From Alistipes sp. (GTDB lineage Bacteria > Bacteroidota > Bacteroidia > Bacteroidales > Rikenellaceae), in NCBI GenBank assembly GCA_017937805.1, contig JAGBCX010000005.1, forward strand, positions 1-64,000: DNA of 64,000 nucleotides, in the 5' to 3' direction. Shown here piece by piece: positions 1-8,860 of this stretch. The translations under genes were made by a program, and so were the position numbers. Every line of letters begins with the position of its first letter. The first letter of the stretch is position 1. The notes beneath the pieces were generated by a model. The model was not told the DNA's origin and made no database searches. It saw only the letters and a program-made list of their open reading frames with translations.

Positions 1-42
1 ACAACAAAGGTCGGTAGAAAAAAATCTACCGACCTTTGTTGT
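1..42 (-). terminator. Perfect hairpin downstream of the 58-555 gene
   Basis: An 18-bp perfect inverted repeat (arms 1-18 and 25-42) encloses a six-base A loop (T on the minus strand). It lies just past the stop codon of the minus-strand gene ending at 58, so it is probably that transcript's terminator. The bases past position 1, where a T tract would lie, are outside the window. Confidence 0.7.
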
Positions 43-57
43 GATAAAGCACAGATA

Positions 58-555
58 CTACTCTTTAATTTTCAGAGGTGTAATGCTCTTATAGACAAAC
101 TCCTCATAAGCGAAGGCCTGCATAGCGACAAACTTACTACGAGGCGAGTGATAACACACCACCGAGATACCGGCAATATCGCTCTCTTCAACTCCATCGA
201 GTGCCAATTTGTCGCACGCTTCGGCTGCCTTCACAACGCTATCACGCTGAGCGCGGTCAAACGAATATTGACGGCGCACAAGAAAGCACTTGTCGCCTGT
301 ATGATATGGCTCACCTCCGCCAAAGATGGCTACACCACATAGCGCAACACCCACAAGCGACACACAACCTCCGACCAAAACAAGTGCCGATTTGAGATTG
401 TTGGCATCGGAGCCATTTTCAATAAAACAGTTCACTACAAGCAATGCAACACCTGCCAAAAGCACCAAGACAGGTACAATAGCACTCTTACGGCGCTCTA
501 CAACAACGCCGTTAGATGAGGCATAGAGTGCCTCATTAAAATCTTTTATATCCAT
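58..555 (-). CDS. Hypothetical two-helix membrane protein
   Basis: The 165-residue product has two hydrophobic segments at about residues 24-44 and 57-79, then a soluble C-terminal part of about 85 residues. That part contains a lysine/alanine-rich helix and the stretch VVCYHSPRSKFVAMQAF. The predicted topology is two membrane spans with both ends on the same side. I do not recognise the family. It is the third gene of a run that starts with the antiporter at 2165 and continues with the 120-residue protein. No terminator separates them, so co-transcription is likely, ending at the 1-42 hairpin. The ATG at 553-555 has no obvious Shine-Dalgarno sequence, which is usual in this phylum. Confidence 0.75.
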   Translation of the reverse strand: MDIKDFNEALYASSNGVVVERRKSAIVPVLVLLAGVALLVVNCFIENGSDANNLKSALVLVGGCVSLVGVALCGVAIFGGGEPYHTGDKCFLVRRQYSFDRAQRDSVVKAAEACDKLALDGVEESDIAGISVVCYHSPRSKFVAMQAFAYEEFVYKSITPLKIKE

Positions 556-625
556 TTGTTTTCTATATGTTATGTTAGTTACTTTTTTTCTATTTATGAT
601 TGCGAATTATTGAGATAGGCAACAA

Positions 626-988
626 TCATAGTCGTAACCGACATAGCGTATAGAGATAGAAATCCACAGCCCTGGCGCAAGTGCCAAGACGATGAATAAA
701 ACGTGTTACAAGATAGTTTGATGTGATTATCGAACGCCCTACAACCGCAATATGAAGCGTTCGGTTTTGTTGGTATCGAAGGGAGTTGTTTATGGTTGTT
801 GGCACAACAGGAAGCACAACCGAAGAGGTACGCTCCGCATCTATATTATAGCGATGATTGCAGAGGAGTTGTTCGTGATGCAAATCCATCACTTCGTACT
901 CTGACGAGGTTGCCTGTGGCAGAATATCAATCTGCTCGGAAGCAAATATTCCAAGTACAAACAACAATATTGCAATCAATTTGTGCAT
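626..988 (-). CDS. Small secreted hypothetical protein
   Basis: The 120-residue product has an N-terminal hydrophobic segment (about residues 3-17) that looks like a signal peptide or anchor. The rest is mixed and rich in His, Arg and Tyr (YNIDAERTSSVV, TRFIHRLGTCA), with no motif I recognise. Its ATG begins one base after the TAA of the antiporter gene. This spacing implies translational coupling and a possible accessory role for the antiporter. The C-terminal third is rich in Arg and Leu and reads less convincingly as protein, so a frameshift or shortened C-terminus cannot be excluded. Confidence 0.55.
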   Translation of the reverse strand: MHKLIAILLFVLGIFASEQIDILPQATSSEYEVMDLHHEQLLCNHRYNIDAERTSSVVLPVVPTTINNSLRYQQNRTLHIAVVGRSIITSNYLVTRFIHRLGTCARAVDFYLYTLCRLRL

Positions 989-989
989 C

Positions 990-2165
990 TTATTTATTCG
1001 CTTTCTCAGCCCGAAGAGCCAAATATTTCACCAAATAGACAAATCCGATTGTAAGTATGAGATTAAGCACCAATGTCAAAATCGAGATAAGAAGTATAGG
1101 TCCTCCGATATTGTAGCCAAGTGCTATAAATATAACACCTGCTCCCACCTCGCCACGAGTGAACATTCCCACCGATAAGGCCAATCGTTCGGTCAGAGAG
1201 TGGTCGCGATAGAAGAGCATAGGCACGAGTTTTCCTATATTCGAAAGGAGCGACACCAAAACAACATGTATTGCCAACTCGCCATACGACATCATCGGTA
1301 TAGAGCCGATAACACTCGTAGTGTCGCCTTGCGCATCGCCTGCATTGATAAGAGGCATACTCATACCGACAAGAAGCATAAAGAGCAACGAAATAGCGGT
1401 CGAAACACGCTCCTCCTGCTTACCTCCCACATGGCGATTTTTAATCACCATACCTACAACAAAGGCGGGCAGAAGCACCTCGATATGGATACTTCCTTCA
1501 ACTCCGAAGAAATGCTCGGTAACGACATAGACCGCAAGAGTCAGTCCATAGGTAAGAATTGCATACGAGAGTATCGACTTCCAACCTTGCGGAATATCAA
1601 AACGCGACATATACTTCCAACCAATCCACAGCAACAGGCAAACCACAAACAAGACAGCGCCCATCTGCCACTTCATACCAATCATTGCTACCTGCAACGG
1701 AATCATCAACAGAATAGTATCGAGGTCATCGAAGATGGCAAGAACTTGGATTTTCTGGTAAATCCAACTCTTTTGCAGACTTAAGGCCGCCAACATAGCA
1801 AACAATATGCCTGCCGAAGTAGGAGCCGCATAACGGCTCAGCAGAAGTGTCTCCTTCCACACATCGCCATCGCCCCACATAGACGATGGAAGCAAAACGT
1901 AGATATAGTACAAGGCTATAAGCAACCACGGCACTGCTGCTGCAAACATCGCTACAAAGTAGTCCTTGGCATAGCCTCGAACATTCGCCTTGTCAATTTC
2001 GAACTCTCGGCCTACATTTATCATAATAAATGCAAGGCATACACCGAGCAGAATACCTATACCCTCACGAAAGAGATTATAGTATTCACCTAACTGCGCC
2101 GGCAGCATCTGCGACAGCACAAGTCCGACCATCAACATCAGCGAGAAGGAGATAACCTTCTTCAT
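990..2165 (-). CDS. Cation:proton antiporter (CPA family)
   Basis: This is a 391-residue integral membrane protein with about 11-12 hydrophobic segments across its length, the size of the membrane domain of Na+/H+ exchangers. Family-like features are a paired-acid stretch IFDDLDTILLMIPLQ at about 143-157, where CPA exchangers carry ion-binding acids, and glycine-rich helices such as MFTRGEVGAGVIFIALG near residue 340. It probably exchanges Na+ or K+ for protons at the inner membrane for pH and sodium homeostasis. No C-terminal TrkA/RCK regulatory domain is present. It is the first gene of a three-gene minus-strand run. The terminator at 2201-2237 insulates it from the GH3 gene. The exact substrate cannot be read from the sequence. 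Confidence 0.85.
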   Translation of the reverse strand: MKKVISFSLMLMVGLVLSQMLPAQLGEYYNLFREGIGILLGVCLAFIMINVGREFEIDKANVRGYAKDYFVAMFAAAVPWLLIALYYIYVLLPSSMWGDGDVWKETLLLSRYAAPTSAGILFAMLAALSLQKSWIYQKIQVLAIFDDLDTILLMIPLQVAMIGMKWQMGAVLFVVCLLLWIGWKYMSRFDIPQGWKSILSYAILTYGLTLAVYVVTEHFFGVEGSIHIEVLLPAFVVGMVIKNRHVGGKQEERVSTAISLLFMLLVGMSMPLINAGDAQGDTTSVIGSIPMMSYGELAIHVVLVSLLSNIGKLVPMLFYRDHSLTERLALSVGMFTRGEVGAGVIFIALGYNIGGPILLISILTLVLNLILTIGFVYLVKYLALRAEKANK

Positions 2166-2200
2166 AAAGATAGGAGTTAGGAGTTAATTCTTTTTTCTCT

Positions 2201-2237
2201 TAAAAAAGAGATGGAGAGTTGAGAAGCCCAACTCTCC
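2201..2237 (-). terminator. Intrinsic terminator of the GH3 gene
   Basis: The stem GGAGAGTTG/CAACTCTCC (2213-2221 with 2229-2237) has a 7-base loop. On the minus strand it is followed by a T-rich run (2201-2207). It lies 23 bases past the GH3 stop codon. Confidence 0.75.
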
Positions 2238-2259
2238 ACTTCTCTACTTGTTATCAATA

Positions 2260-4374
2260 TTACAACGCTTCAACTGTAAGAGTCTGCGAGATATTTGCAG
2301 ATGAGTTACCGATGTGGAGTGTGTAAGTACCCTTATTAACCTCCCAAGCGTGAGTCTTATCGTTCCAGAAAGCCAAATCCGAGTGCTTCAACTCAAAAGT
2401 AACGGTTGTGCTTGCACCTGCTTCGAGGTGTACCTTCTTAAACGCCTTCAACTCCTTCTTTGGACGGAGTACGGTTGGGTTGTTCTCCTGAACATACAAC
2501 TGAACAACCTCGGCACCGGCCATCTTGCCTGTGTTAGCCAATTGAACTGTAACCTTCAAAGGCTTCTCTGCCGAAATCTGCTTAGCAGCCTTAGCCTTAT
2601 CCAATACGAAAGTGGTGTAAGACAAACCGTGACCGAATGGATAGAGAGGCTCGATACCCTTTGTTTCGTACCAACGATAACCTACGAGTACAGACTCCTT
2701 GTAGTGCACATCGTAGTGCTTTGGAGCGGTCCACAACTCGTTGGTGTTGCGGCTCTTGTAAGTTACGCTCAAACCTTTTGGTACCATGCCGTATGCAGGA
2801 GAGTCTTTGAACGACTTTTCGATAGTTGCAGGCAACTTACCCGATGGATTAACCTTTCCTACCATAATATCCGCAATAGCCTGCATACCACTCTGACCAG
2901 GATACCAACCGTAGATGATAGCCGACACCTTGTCGTTCCATGCGCTCATATCGATACCCGAACCTGTGAGAACCAATACGATAACCTTCTTGTTTGCTGC
3001 GCAAGCCATACGTACCAAAGCCTCGTCCTCCTCCATCATCTGGAATGGACGCTCCTGGCCCTCAGTATCATAAGTACCTGTTGCAACAACTACAACATCA
3101 GCCTGCTGCAACTGAATGAAGTTTGGCTTCTCAACAGCCTTAACCTTTGAACGCAATGCGCTGAGGAGAGCCTGCTCCGAAGTCACCTGATTGAAGCCCT
3201 TAACGCGCGAAGAGCCACCACCTTGCGGTGCAACCTTAGCCCAACGACCTACGAGCAAAATCTCTTGTCCCTCCTTTAATGGGAGGATACCGTCGTTCTT
3301 CAACAATACCGAACCCTCGGCAGCGGTCTGATACGATACAGCCTCGTGGTGAGGGAACTTCACTTCGAGTGCGTCTTCGTTTGGCTGACCATTCTTGAAA
3401 CGCTCGTACAAGCCGAAGCGAATGAGCGTTGCAACCATTGGGCGAATCATATCGTCAATGTTCTTCTCGGTCAATTTGCCCTCCTTCAAAAGGCCACGTA
3501 CCGAGTTGATGTGATAGTGCTCGTTAGGGGTACCAGGCATCTCGACATTCTGTCCCGAGAGAACAATCTTCTCCCAATCGTAAACCGAACGCCAATCGGT
3601 CATCACCAAACCCTTGAAACCAAGCGTTCCACGGAGAAGGTCTGTGATAACATATTTGCTCTGACCTGCCCACTCGCCATTTACGAGGTTGTAAGAGGTC
3701 ATCACCGAACCGGCACCTGCATCGATACCAGCCTTAAATGCAGGGGTGTAAATCTCCATAATAGCACGCTCATCAACAATAGAGTTCGAGAGCTTACGAT
3801 ACAACTCGGTGTTGTTGCAGACAAAGTGCTTCAAGCAAGCCATTGTACCTGTACCCTGCATACCTACAACATAGTTCTCTACCATGCGGGCAGCCAAGTA
3901 TGGGTCCTCACCCATATACTCGAAGTTACGACCGCACTGTGACGAACGATAGATGTTCATACCCGGACCGAGCAATACACCTGCACCTGCCATACGGGTT
4001 TCGTAACCTACTGCCTCACCGTAAGCCTTTGCCAACTCAGGGTTGAAGGTCGAAGCGAGAGCAATAGTTGCAGGGAACTGCGTAGTCTTTGCAGGGTGAC
4101 GCACCTCTTTTGGATCGGGAAGAGTGTGGTTGATACGCACACCTGCCGAGGCATCTACCATAAAGATGTGTGGCAAACCTTTTGCCGGTGCTCCCGGAAG
4201 GAAGAATTTGTTGTGACCGTGAGTCATCTCGATTTTCTCATCAAGAGAGAGGGTTGCCAACACCTTGTCAGCCTTAGCAGTAGCCTCTTCCCACGACATC
4301 ATCTCGCCCTTCTTCTGAGCAAATGCCGTTGTCGCCAAAGCGATAGCAACGAACGAAAGAATCAGTTTTTTCAT
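2260..4374 (-). CDS. Secreted glycoside hydrolase family 3 (beta-glucosidase type)
   Basis: The 704-residue enzyme starts with a signal peptide (about residues 1-19, ending TTAFAQ). The GH3 N-terminal TIM-barrel domain (about 30-330) carries the substrate-binding segments KHFVCNN (182-188) and GPGMN, and the catalytic nucleophile Asp260 in the motif VMTDW. The GH3 C-terminal alpha/beta domain (about 350-560) and a fibronectin-III-like domain (about 600-700, with PFGHGLSYTTF at its start) follow. This is the standard three-domain, full-length architecture. It probably hydrolyses terminal beta-glucosyl or related residues from oligosaccharides in the periplasm. It is a single-gene unit with a strong promoter (4410-4440) and its own terminator. 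Beta-glucosidase is the likeliest activity, but xylosidase or other exo-activities of the family cannot be excluded. Confidence 0.93.
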   Translation of the reverse strand: MKKLILSFVAIALATTAFAQKKGEMMSWEEATAKADKVLATLSLDEKIEMTHGHNKFFLPGAPAKGLPHIFMVDASAGVRINHTLPDPKEVRHPAKTTQFPATIALASTFNPELAKAYGEAVGYETRMAGAGVLLGPGMNIYRSSQCGRNFEYMGEDPYLAARMVENYVVGMQGTGTMACLKHFVCNNTELYRKLSNSIVDERAIMEIYTPAFKAGIDAGAGSVMTSYNLVNGEWAGQSKYVITDLLRGTLGFKGLVMTDWRSVYDWEKIVLSGQNVEMPGTPNEHYHINSVRGLLKEGKLTEKNIDDMIRPMVATLIRFGLYERFKNGQPNEDALEVKFPHHEAVSYQTAAEGSVLLKNDGILPLKEGQEILLVGRWAKVAPQGGGSSRVKGFNQVTSEQALLSALRSKVKAVEKPNFIQLQQADVVVVATGTYDTEGQERPFQMMEEDEALVRMACAANKKVIVLVLTGSGIDMSAWNDKVSAIIYGWYPGQSGMQAIADIMVGKVNPSGKLPATIEKSFKDSPAYGMVPKGLSVTYKSRNTNELWTAPKHYDVHYKESVLVGYRWYETKGIEPLYPFGHGLSYTTFVLDKAKAAKQISAEKPLKVTVQLANTGKMAGAEVVQLYVQENNPTVLRPKKELKAFKKVHLEAGASTTVTFELKHSDLAFWNDKTHAWEVNKGTYTLHIGNSSANISQTLTVEAL

Positions 4375-4409
4375 AGTTTTATAAAATTAGATTAGTGGTT
4401 TATCTTTTG

Positions 4410-4440
4410 CAAAGTTAAACTTTTTATTCTAAAAAGCAAA
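4410..4440 (-). promoter_or_regulatory. Bacteroidota-type promoter of the GH3 gene
   Basis: On the minus strand TTTG (4437-4440) lies exactly 19 bases from TAACTTTG (4410-4417), a full match to the -33/-7 consensus. The leader to the ATG at 4374 is about 30 nt. Confidence 0.75.
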
Positions 4441-4494
4441 AATCGGGTAAATGAATATCCGATTCTCGCCAAGAAACAATAAAAACAGGGTTTG

Positions 4495-4818
4495 TTATTT
4501 CTTCTCTGCCGGAGCAGGAGCAGCTACTACCATGTTCTTATCAACACGAAGCGTAACATTGCTGTCCACCTCGATAAGGAGGGTTGTCTCCTCAACCTTC
4601 TTTACTACGGCGTAGATACCACCTGCAGTGATAACCTTATCGCCTGACTTGAGTCCGTTGCGGAACTTCTCCATCTCCTTACGGCGCTTCGACTCAGGAC
4701 GCCACATAAAGAAGTACATAATCAAAATCATTGCGGCAATCATCACCCAGAACGACCAATTTGCCATTCCCTGTGGTTGTGCTGCACCGGCAGCTGCCGC
4801 CTGCAAAAGTGTAATCAT
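4495..4818 (-). CDS. yajC: Preprotein translocase accessory subunit YajC
   Basis: The 107-residue protein has one membrane segment (about 20-38, WSFWVMIAAMILIMYFF), then the family hallmark MWRPESKRRKEMEKFRNGL and a small beta-barrel-like domain with GDKVITAGGIYAVV. It matches YajC, which joins SecDF and YidC at the inner membrane to help protein export. An alanine-rich C-terminal tail (APAPAEKK) is common in this phylum. It lies 43 bases downstream of nusB on the same strand, and the spacer holds only an AT-rich short-period repeat, so co-transcription is likely. Confidence 0.95.
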   Translation of the reverse strand: MITLLQAAAAGAAQPQGMANWSFWVMIAAMILIMYFFMWRPESKRRKEMEKFRNGLKSGDKVITAGGIYAVVKKVEETTLLIEVDSNVTLRVDKNMVVAAPAPAEKK

Positions 4819-4861
4819 AACGAATTAAATATTAAAAGTTAAAAATTAAAAATTGTCATTT

Positions 4862-5800
4862 TTAAAGCAAACCCTTACCGGATTTCACAATTTTACCCTC
4901 TTCGGTGAGTCGTGTTATCATCTTGTCGAGTACGCCGTTGATGAAACCACCACTCGACTCTGTCGAATAGCACTTGGCAATATCAATATACTCGTTCATC
5001 GTTACGCGTACCGGTATCGAAGGGAAATTCTCCGCCTCGGCAATTGCAGTTACGAGGATAATTTTATCCATCAAAGCCACACGCTCGATATCCCAATTCT
5101 TCATCGAGTTGTCAAGCAAGAGCGATATACGCTCATAGCTCGCGATGGCATTACGCAACAATGATTTCGCATAGTCGAGGTCCTCCTCGCTCTTAAATTG
5201 CGGCATAACACGCACACTCTCGTGCTTCTCGCGCATCGACAACACCGTGCGCGACACCATCGTCAAGAGAAATCCCAAATCATCATTCCAGAGTGCCGAC
5301 TGCTCCTCCAAAACGGTTTCGAGTGGCTCGAACTCTTCGAGCATCGTCATATATATATCCGAAACGAGCTGCGCATCTTCACGGAACGAGCGCTCCTCGG
5401 AGAGCATATATTTCTGGTAGAACGGCTGGCGAATCAAGGCGTTGTAGAGAGCCACAATAAGGTCGCGATGATTCTTCCACGAAAGTTTGCGATTTTTCAA
5501 CTCCGCTTGCAGATTTTCGTCCTCAGCAAGACGGATAATAACCTTATTCTCAACGAATTTGCGATTTGGGTGCAAATCATCGTATGTAGGCAACTTCTTA
5601 TTCTCGCCGATACGGATACGCTCGGCAGCATACTCGGCAATCTCAGGCACGAGTGCAAGTAGGTGGAAATAGAGGTCGTAGGCGCGATCAATCGAAAGTA
5701 CGAGATTTTTTTCGCTTGCAACAGGCGTCAAACCCTCGCACTGCATGTGTGCATAGACCGCCTTTACAACCTTTGTTCTTAGAACTCTTCTGCTTAACAT
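4862..5800 (-). CDS. nusB: Transcription antitermination factor NusB, long form
   Basis: The 312-residue protein begins MLSRRVLRTKVVKAVYA, the N-terminal helix of the NusB fold. It ends with the canonical NusB core IPVRVTMNEYIDIAKCYST followed by GGFINGVLD (about 270-300). Between them is an expanded helical region typical of Bacteroidota NusB, roughly twice the length of the E. coli protein. NusB binds boxA RNA with NusE (S10) in rRNA antitermination. A promoter sits at 5839-5870, and yajC follows in the same direction. Because the protein starts with a well-conserved residue pattern, I trust the ATG at 5800. Confidence 0.93.
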   Translation of the reverse strand: MLSRRVLRTKVVKAVYAHMQCEGLTPVASEKNLVLSIDRAYDLYFHLLALVPEIAEYAAERIRIGENKKLPTYDDLHPNRKFVENKVIIRLAEDENLQAELKNRKLSWKNHRDLIVALYNALIRQPFYQKYMLSEERSFREDAQLVSDIYMTMLEEFEPLETVLEEQSALWNDDLGFLLTMVSRTVLSMREKHESVRVMPQFKSEEDLDYAKSLLRNAIASYERISLLLDNSMKNWDIERVALMDKIILVTAIAEAENFPSIPVRVTMNEYIDIAKCYSTESSGGFINGVLDKMITRLTEEGKIVKSGKGLL

Positions 5801-5838
5801 AACTTCAAAGAGACTTTCAAAAAAATTCTTTTATCGCA

Positions 5839-5869
5839 CAAAGATAAGAAAAAAAAGTTAATAGTTCAA
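5839..5869 (-). promoter_or_regulatory. Promoter of nusB-yajC
   Basis: On the minus strand TATCTTTG (5839-5846) has a TTG 20 bases upstream (CAA at 5867-5869 on the plus strand). The leader before the nusB ATG is about 35 nt. Confidence 0.65.
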
Positions 5870-5873
5870 TAGT

Positions 5874-5966
5874 GGAATTAGGGAATATAATGAATTTAGA
5901 GAATTTAAGGATAGAAATCACTATTTTCCCTAAACTCTCTAAACTCACTAAATTCTCTATTTATCC
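5874..5966. repeat. Palindromic nonamer-array repeat, copy 1
   Basis: The left half is built of variants of TTTAGAGAA/ATTTAGGGA. The right half holds near-reverse-complement units of 9 nt (CCCTAAACT, CTCTAAACT, CACTAAATT). Together they can form one long hairpin around the centre AAGGATAGAAATCACTA. A closely similar copy lies at 6566-6670 on the other side of the four-helix-bundle gene. This copy covers the last three codons of that gene. Confidence 0.75.
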
Positions 5967-6508
5967 TTTTCTCTTTGCTCCTTTCTCAAACGGTGCATCT
6001 TTTCTTTAACACCGCCTTCTCGCATAAATCTTTCAGATAGCGACTTTTGCCATTGATGCAACAAATAATCCTCTTGTTTAATCAAAATAATTGCCATGTT
6101 GGCAATGGTATTCAAAGGTCGAGATTTTGCCACATCTAAGATATACGCGTTATCGCCATTTCGACCAAGTCTGCGCATTGCCATATACTCTTTTGATGTT
6201 GTCGCCCATTGTTCAAAGTTATTCACTCGCAAGAAATCTTCGTAGTCAGAGAGCAACTCCTGCAAACTCGATTTGGCAACCCCTATCAATTTGACACCCA
6301 TTTCAAACGATATTTCGACATCAGCATTTCCCTCGACTATATTTTGCTTACCCGAACGAGCCGCCTGCACCATCTGGTCGATAGTACGGTCACCTTTACA
6401 AAATGCCGAATAGGCGAAATGGTAGGTTATATCATAAATAAGTTCGGCTTTGCGGTAACAAACTAAATTATGATAATCGCCTTGCTTCTTGATTATTTCG
6501 TTGTTCAT
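5957..6508 (-). CDS. Four-helix-bundle protein (23S rRNA IVP-like family)
   Basis: The product is 183 residues. It has the hallmarks of the four-helix-bundle family related to proteins encoded in 23S rRNA intervening sequences: an early YRKAELIYDITYHF helix, GDRTIDQMVQAARSGKQNIVEG (about 40-61), then SLQELLSDYEDFLR and a long C-terminal basic helix. The family has no established enzymatic activity, although related Avd proteins act as accessory RNA/DNA-binding pentamers in retroelements. I chose the ATG at 6508 because a further upstream TTG would lie inside the -7 promoter element (6527-6534). No reverse transcriptase or template repeat lies nearby. Matching palindromic repeats flank the gene, which suggests a small cassette. 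Confidence 0.85.
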   Translation of the reverse strand: MNNEIIKKQGDYHNLVCYRKAELIYDITYHFAYSAFCKGDRTIDQMVQAARSGKQNIVEGNADVEISFEMGVKLIGVAKSSLQELLSDYEDFLRVNNFEQWATTSKEYMAMRRLGRNGDNAYILDVAKSRPLNTIANMAIILIKQEDYLLHQWQKSLSERFMREGGVKEKMHRLRKEQREKDK

Positions 6509-6526
6509 TGGGCAGTTGTGTTTATA

Positions 6527-6558
6527 CAAAAGTAGTGAAGTTTTGTTGGGATTGCAAG
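6527..6558 (-). promoter_or_regulatory. Promoter of the four-helix-bundle gene
   Basis: TACTTTTG (minus strand, 6527-6534) is preceded by CTTG (6555-6558) at 20 bases. This places the transcript start only some 10-15 bases before the ATG at 6508 and rules out upstream starts. Confidence 0.7.
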
Positions 6559-6565
6559 TTTTTTT

Positions 6566-6670
6566 ATAGGGAATTTAGGGAATATAGAGAATTTAATGAA
6601 TTTAGAGATATAAGGATGAATCACTAATTTCCCTAATTCCCCTAATTTCCCTAATCTCTCTACCCATCTA
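6566..6670. repeat. Palindromic nonamer-array repeat, copy 2
   Basis: It has the same plan as copy 1 at 5874-5966: 9-nt units (AGGGAATTT, AGGGAATAT, AGAGAATTT), a shared centre AAGGATGAATCACTA, then inverted units TCCCTAATT, CCCCTAATT, TCCCTAATC. The two copies are direct repeats of one another. Confidence 0.75.
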
Positions 6671-6680
6671 CCCCCCCCCA

Positions 6681-6714
6681 CAAAAAAACCGCCCTCCTTT
6701 ATCGGAGAGCGGTT
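6681..6714 (-). terminator. Terminator of the fimbrillin-like lipoprotein gene
   Basis: The hairpin has outer stem AACCGC/GCGGTT (6687-6692 with 6709-6714) and inner stem CTCC/GGAG. On the minus strand a run of seven T (6682-6688) partly overlaps the stem base. It lies 22 bases past the stop codon at 6736. Confidence 0.75.
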
Positions 6715-6735
6715 GATATTGTAGATCTCTGTTTT

Positions 6736-8856
6736 TTAGATGTCGTAGTTAATTGTAAAAGAATTTACTCGCGAATGAGTACTTCCCATACCATAGCTAC
6801 TATTCAATTTTACAGAAGTATTTGAAGATTTCAACGTTGTCTTAACATTATTACATTCAAAGCTTGTACCGCTATACTTGAAAGATCCACTATCCTTACT
6901 AAATATTTGAGTTCCACTAAAATGAATAGAGAATGTCGTACCCACAGAAGCATATCCAGCACTTCCACTACAGTATACTTTAACGTCTATATCAGCAGGA
7001 GTATGGAAACTCTTAGTAATATTAAAACTTCCCGAAGTTCCATTTCCAAACTTCACATAACTGCCCCAGCTTATGCCTCCACTTGTTGACCAACCGTCAT
7101 TTGACGATGGATTCAATGTGTAAGGGATACCTGTTACATGGGTAGTGTAGTTGCCCGAAGAGAGGGTGTAACCATTCTCCAAAACAACCGTAATTGATGT
7201 GCTGTGTGCGCCATAGCCAACAGTAGTTTCCCACTCCGAGCCAATGGTTAAAGCCTGATTTGTACCACCATAAGTAAATGTTGCCGACTTAACAAAGTTT
7301 GCCTGAATATATGCATCTGACAAATCAACCCTTGCATGAAGTTCGTTACCATCGATATCGTTACGCAACGACTTCGAATTGTTGTTCGAATATGACGAAT
7401 AGATGCTGTATGTAGCTGTTGGTTTCGTTGTTACAACAACACTCTTGGCATCACCACGCAACTCCTTCTCGTAACCATTCAACAAAATCTTTGCATAGGT
7501 GCAAATCGAATATGTACCATTCGACACACCCTCAATCTTCAACTCATCACGCAAAAGAACACCTGCCTGTGCAGAAGCTGCGTGAAGGGTGCCGTCAATC
7601 TCAACACCGAGAGCCAATACGTGGTCGGCAGGAACGCCCTGAACGCCGATATTGCGAGCATAGATGGTGCTACCTGCAAGTTCAAATGAAGATGTATTCC
7701 AATTCTTATACCAGCTCTCGATAGTTCCCGGAATCAACGAAGCCTCCTCCCAAACGAGCTTGAAGCCCTTGCGGTGACCTGCTGCAAAAGAGTAGTCATT
7801 AACAATGCGCTCAGCCTCACCACCATTGGTATCCAAAACCTTAATTTCGAGAGTTCCAACAGTTGCCGGAGCAACATTTACATAGTAAGTGTAGTAGCCA
7901 TCGCTATCCACTGGGATATTTTCAAGACCTGTAAGGGTGATACTCTTCTCGCCACCTACAAACGAAAGCGACATCGCCTTAGTAACCGAGGTAGAGGTTG
8001 CCTCGTAGCCCTGCAAAGCCGAGGTCAATTTTGATAGCGCCTCTGCCTTTGCCTCATCGCCATAACCAGCCACATACCAAACAGACTCATCGCCTGTAAT
8101 AGTAGCAGTGTTACCAACACTCTGTGCAGTACCCGAGAATGCACCTGCAATATCAGCATCACTCGATGTGATGGTAATCGTGCTCAACTTCTTTGGAGTT
8201 ACGCCATCAGCCTCGAATGCGCGAATAGCAATAGCACCGGTCAAAGTTGTAAGTGACATAGAGCCGATATTATCAGAACTTGCCGCACTCGAAGTCGAAG
8301 CATACATATATGGCTCCCACTTACCATTCTGGGTTTTAGGAACAGTAATACTCAAAGTCGAGTTGTAAGTGCATACACCATAACCCGTTGCCTTATACTT
8401 ATTACCCATATTCGAGCCATCAGTATAAGTGTAAGATACACCGGCAACCGACTGCGTCATCGAAGTGTTGAACGACACTGCCGAAGCAGGGTAAGCAACA
8501 TGATAGACACGAGGTGCATTGCTGTCAACCGAGATATTACCATTGAACGAAGCCGAGTTTGTGCCCCAACCCTCCTTGATATTCAACACACCTACACCGC
8601 TGAAAGTCGAGCCGTAGTTTGCATGCTCCTGCAAGAGTGCAATCTGGTCGTTCTCCTCCCATGTAGCCTTCAAATTATCGTCATAAGTAGCCTTAGTTGT
8701 TGCATTCTCAACGCCAACCTCGGCATAAAGAGTGTACGCGCCCTTGTTGTAGCCTCCGCCAAGTTGCGGTGTAGCAACATCTACATCACCTCCAAAATCG
8801 CTCTGACAAGCAGCAAATGCCGCAAGAGCCAAAATCGAAACAAATAACTTTTTCAT
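6736..8856 (-). CDS. Large fimbrillin-like surface lipoprotein
   Basis: The 706-residue lipoprotein has a signal peptide ending at Cys17 (ALAAFAAC), followed by an acidic/Gly stretch (QSDFGGD) that resembles a lipoprotein surface-export signal. Residues about 35-380 resemble fimbrillin or Mfa-like proteins: TTKATYDDNLKATWEENDQIAL near 45-66, a typical KATW...GDQI-type opening, then IAIRAF and FAAGHRKGFKLVWEE strand motifs. The C-terminal half is repetitive beta-rich sequence high in Ser, Thr, Gly and Asn. It probably sits on the outer-membrane surface, as a fimbrial or adhesive component. The start at 8856 is fixed by a full Shine-Dalgarno sequence. The gene ends in its own terminator and is preceded by a 43-residue peptide gene in the same transcript. 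Confidence 0.8.
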   Translation of the reverse strand: MKKLFVSILALAAFAACQSDFGGDVDVATPQLGGGYNKGAYTLYAEVGVENATTKATYDDNLKATWEENDQIALLQEHANYGSTFSGVGVLNIKEGWGTNSASFNGNISVDSNAPRVYHVAYPASAVSFNTSMTQSVAGVSYTYTDGSNMGNKYKATGYGVCTYNSTLSITVPKTQNGKWEPYMYASTSSAASSDNIGSMSLTTLTGAIAIRAFEADGVTPKKLSTITITSSDADIAGAFSGTAQSVGNTATITGDESVWYVAGYGDEAKAEALSKLTSALQGYEATSTSVTKAMSLSFVGGEKSITLTGLENIPVDSDGYYTYYVNVAPATVGTLEIKVLDTNGGEAERIVNDYSFAAGHRKGFKLVWEEASLIPGTIESWYKNWNTSSFELAGSTIYARNIGVQGVPADHVLALGVEIDGTLHAASAQAGVLLRDELKIEGVSNGTYSICTYAKILLNGYEKELRGDAKSVVVTTKPTATYSIYSSYSNNNSKSLRNDIDGNELHARVDLSDAYIQANFVKSATFTYGGTNQALTIGSEWETTVGYGAHSTSITVVLENGYTLSSGNYTTHVTGIPYTLNPSSNDGWSTSGGISWGSYVKFGNGTSGSFNITKSFHTPADIDVKVYCSGSAGYASVGTTFSIHFSGTQIFSKDSGSFKYSGTSFECNNVKTTLKSSNTSVKLNSSYGMGSTHSRVNSFTINYDI

Positions 8857-8860
8857 AATT

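Noticed and set aside
5957..6508. Four-helix-bundle gene as part of a diversity-generating retroelement
   Set aside because: No reverse transcriptase, template repeat or variable-repeat target is present within the window.
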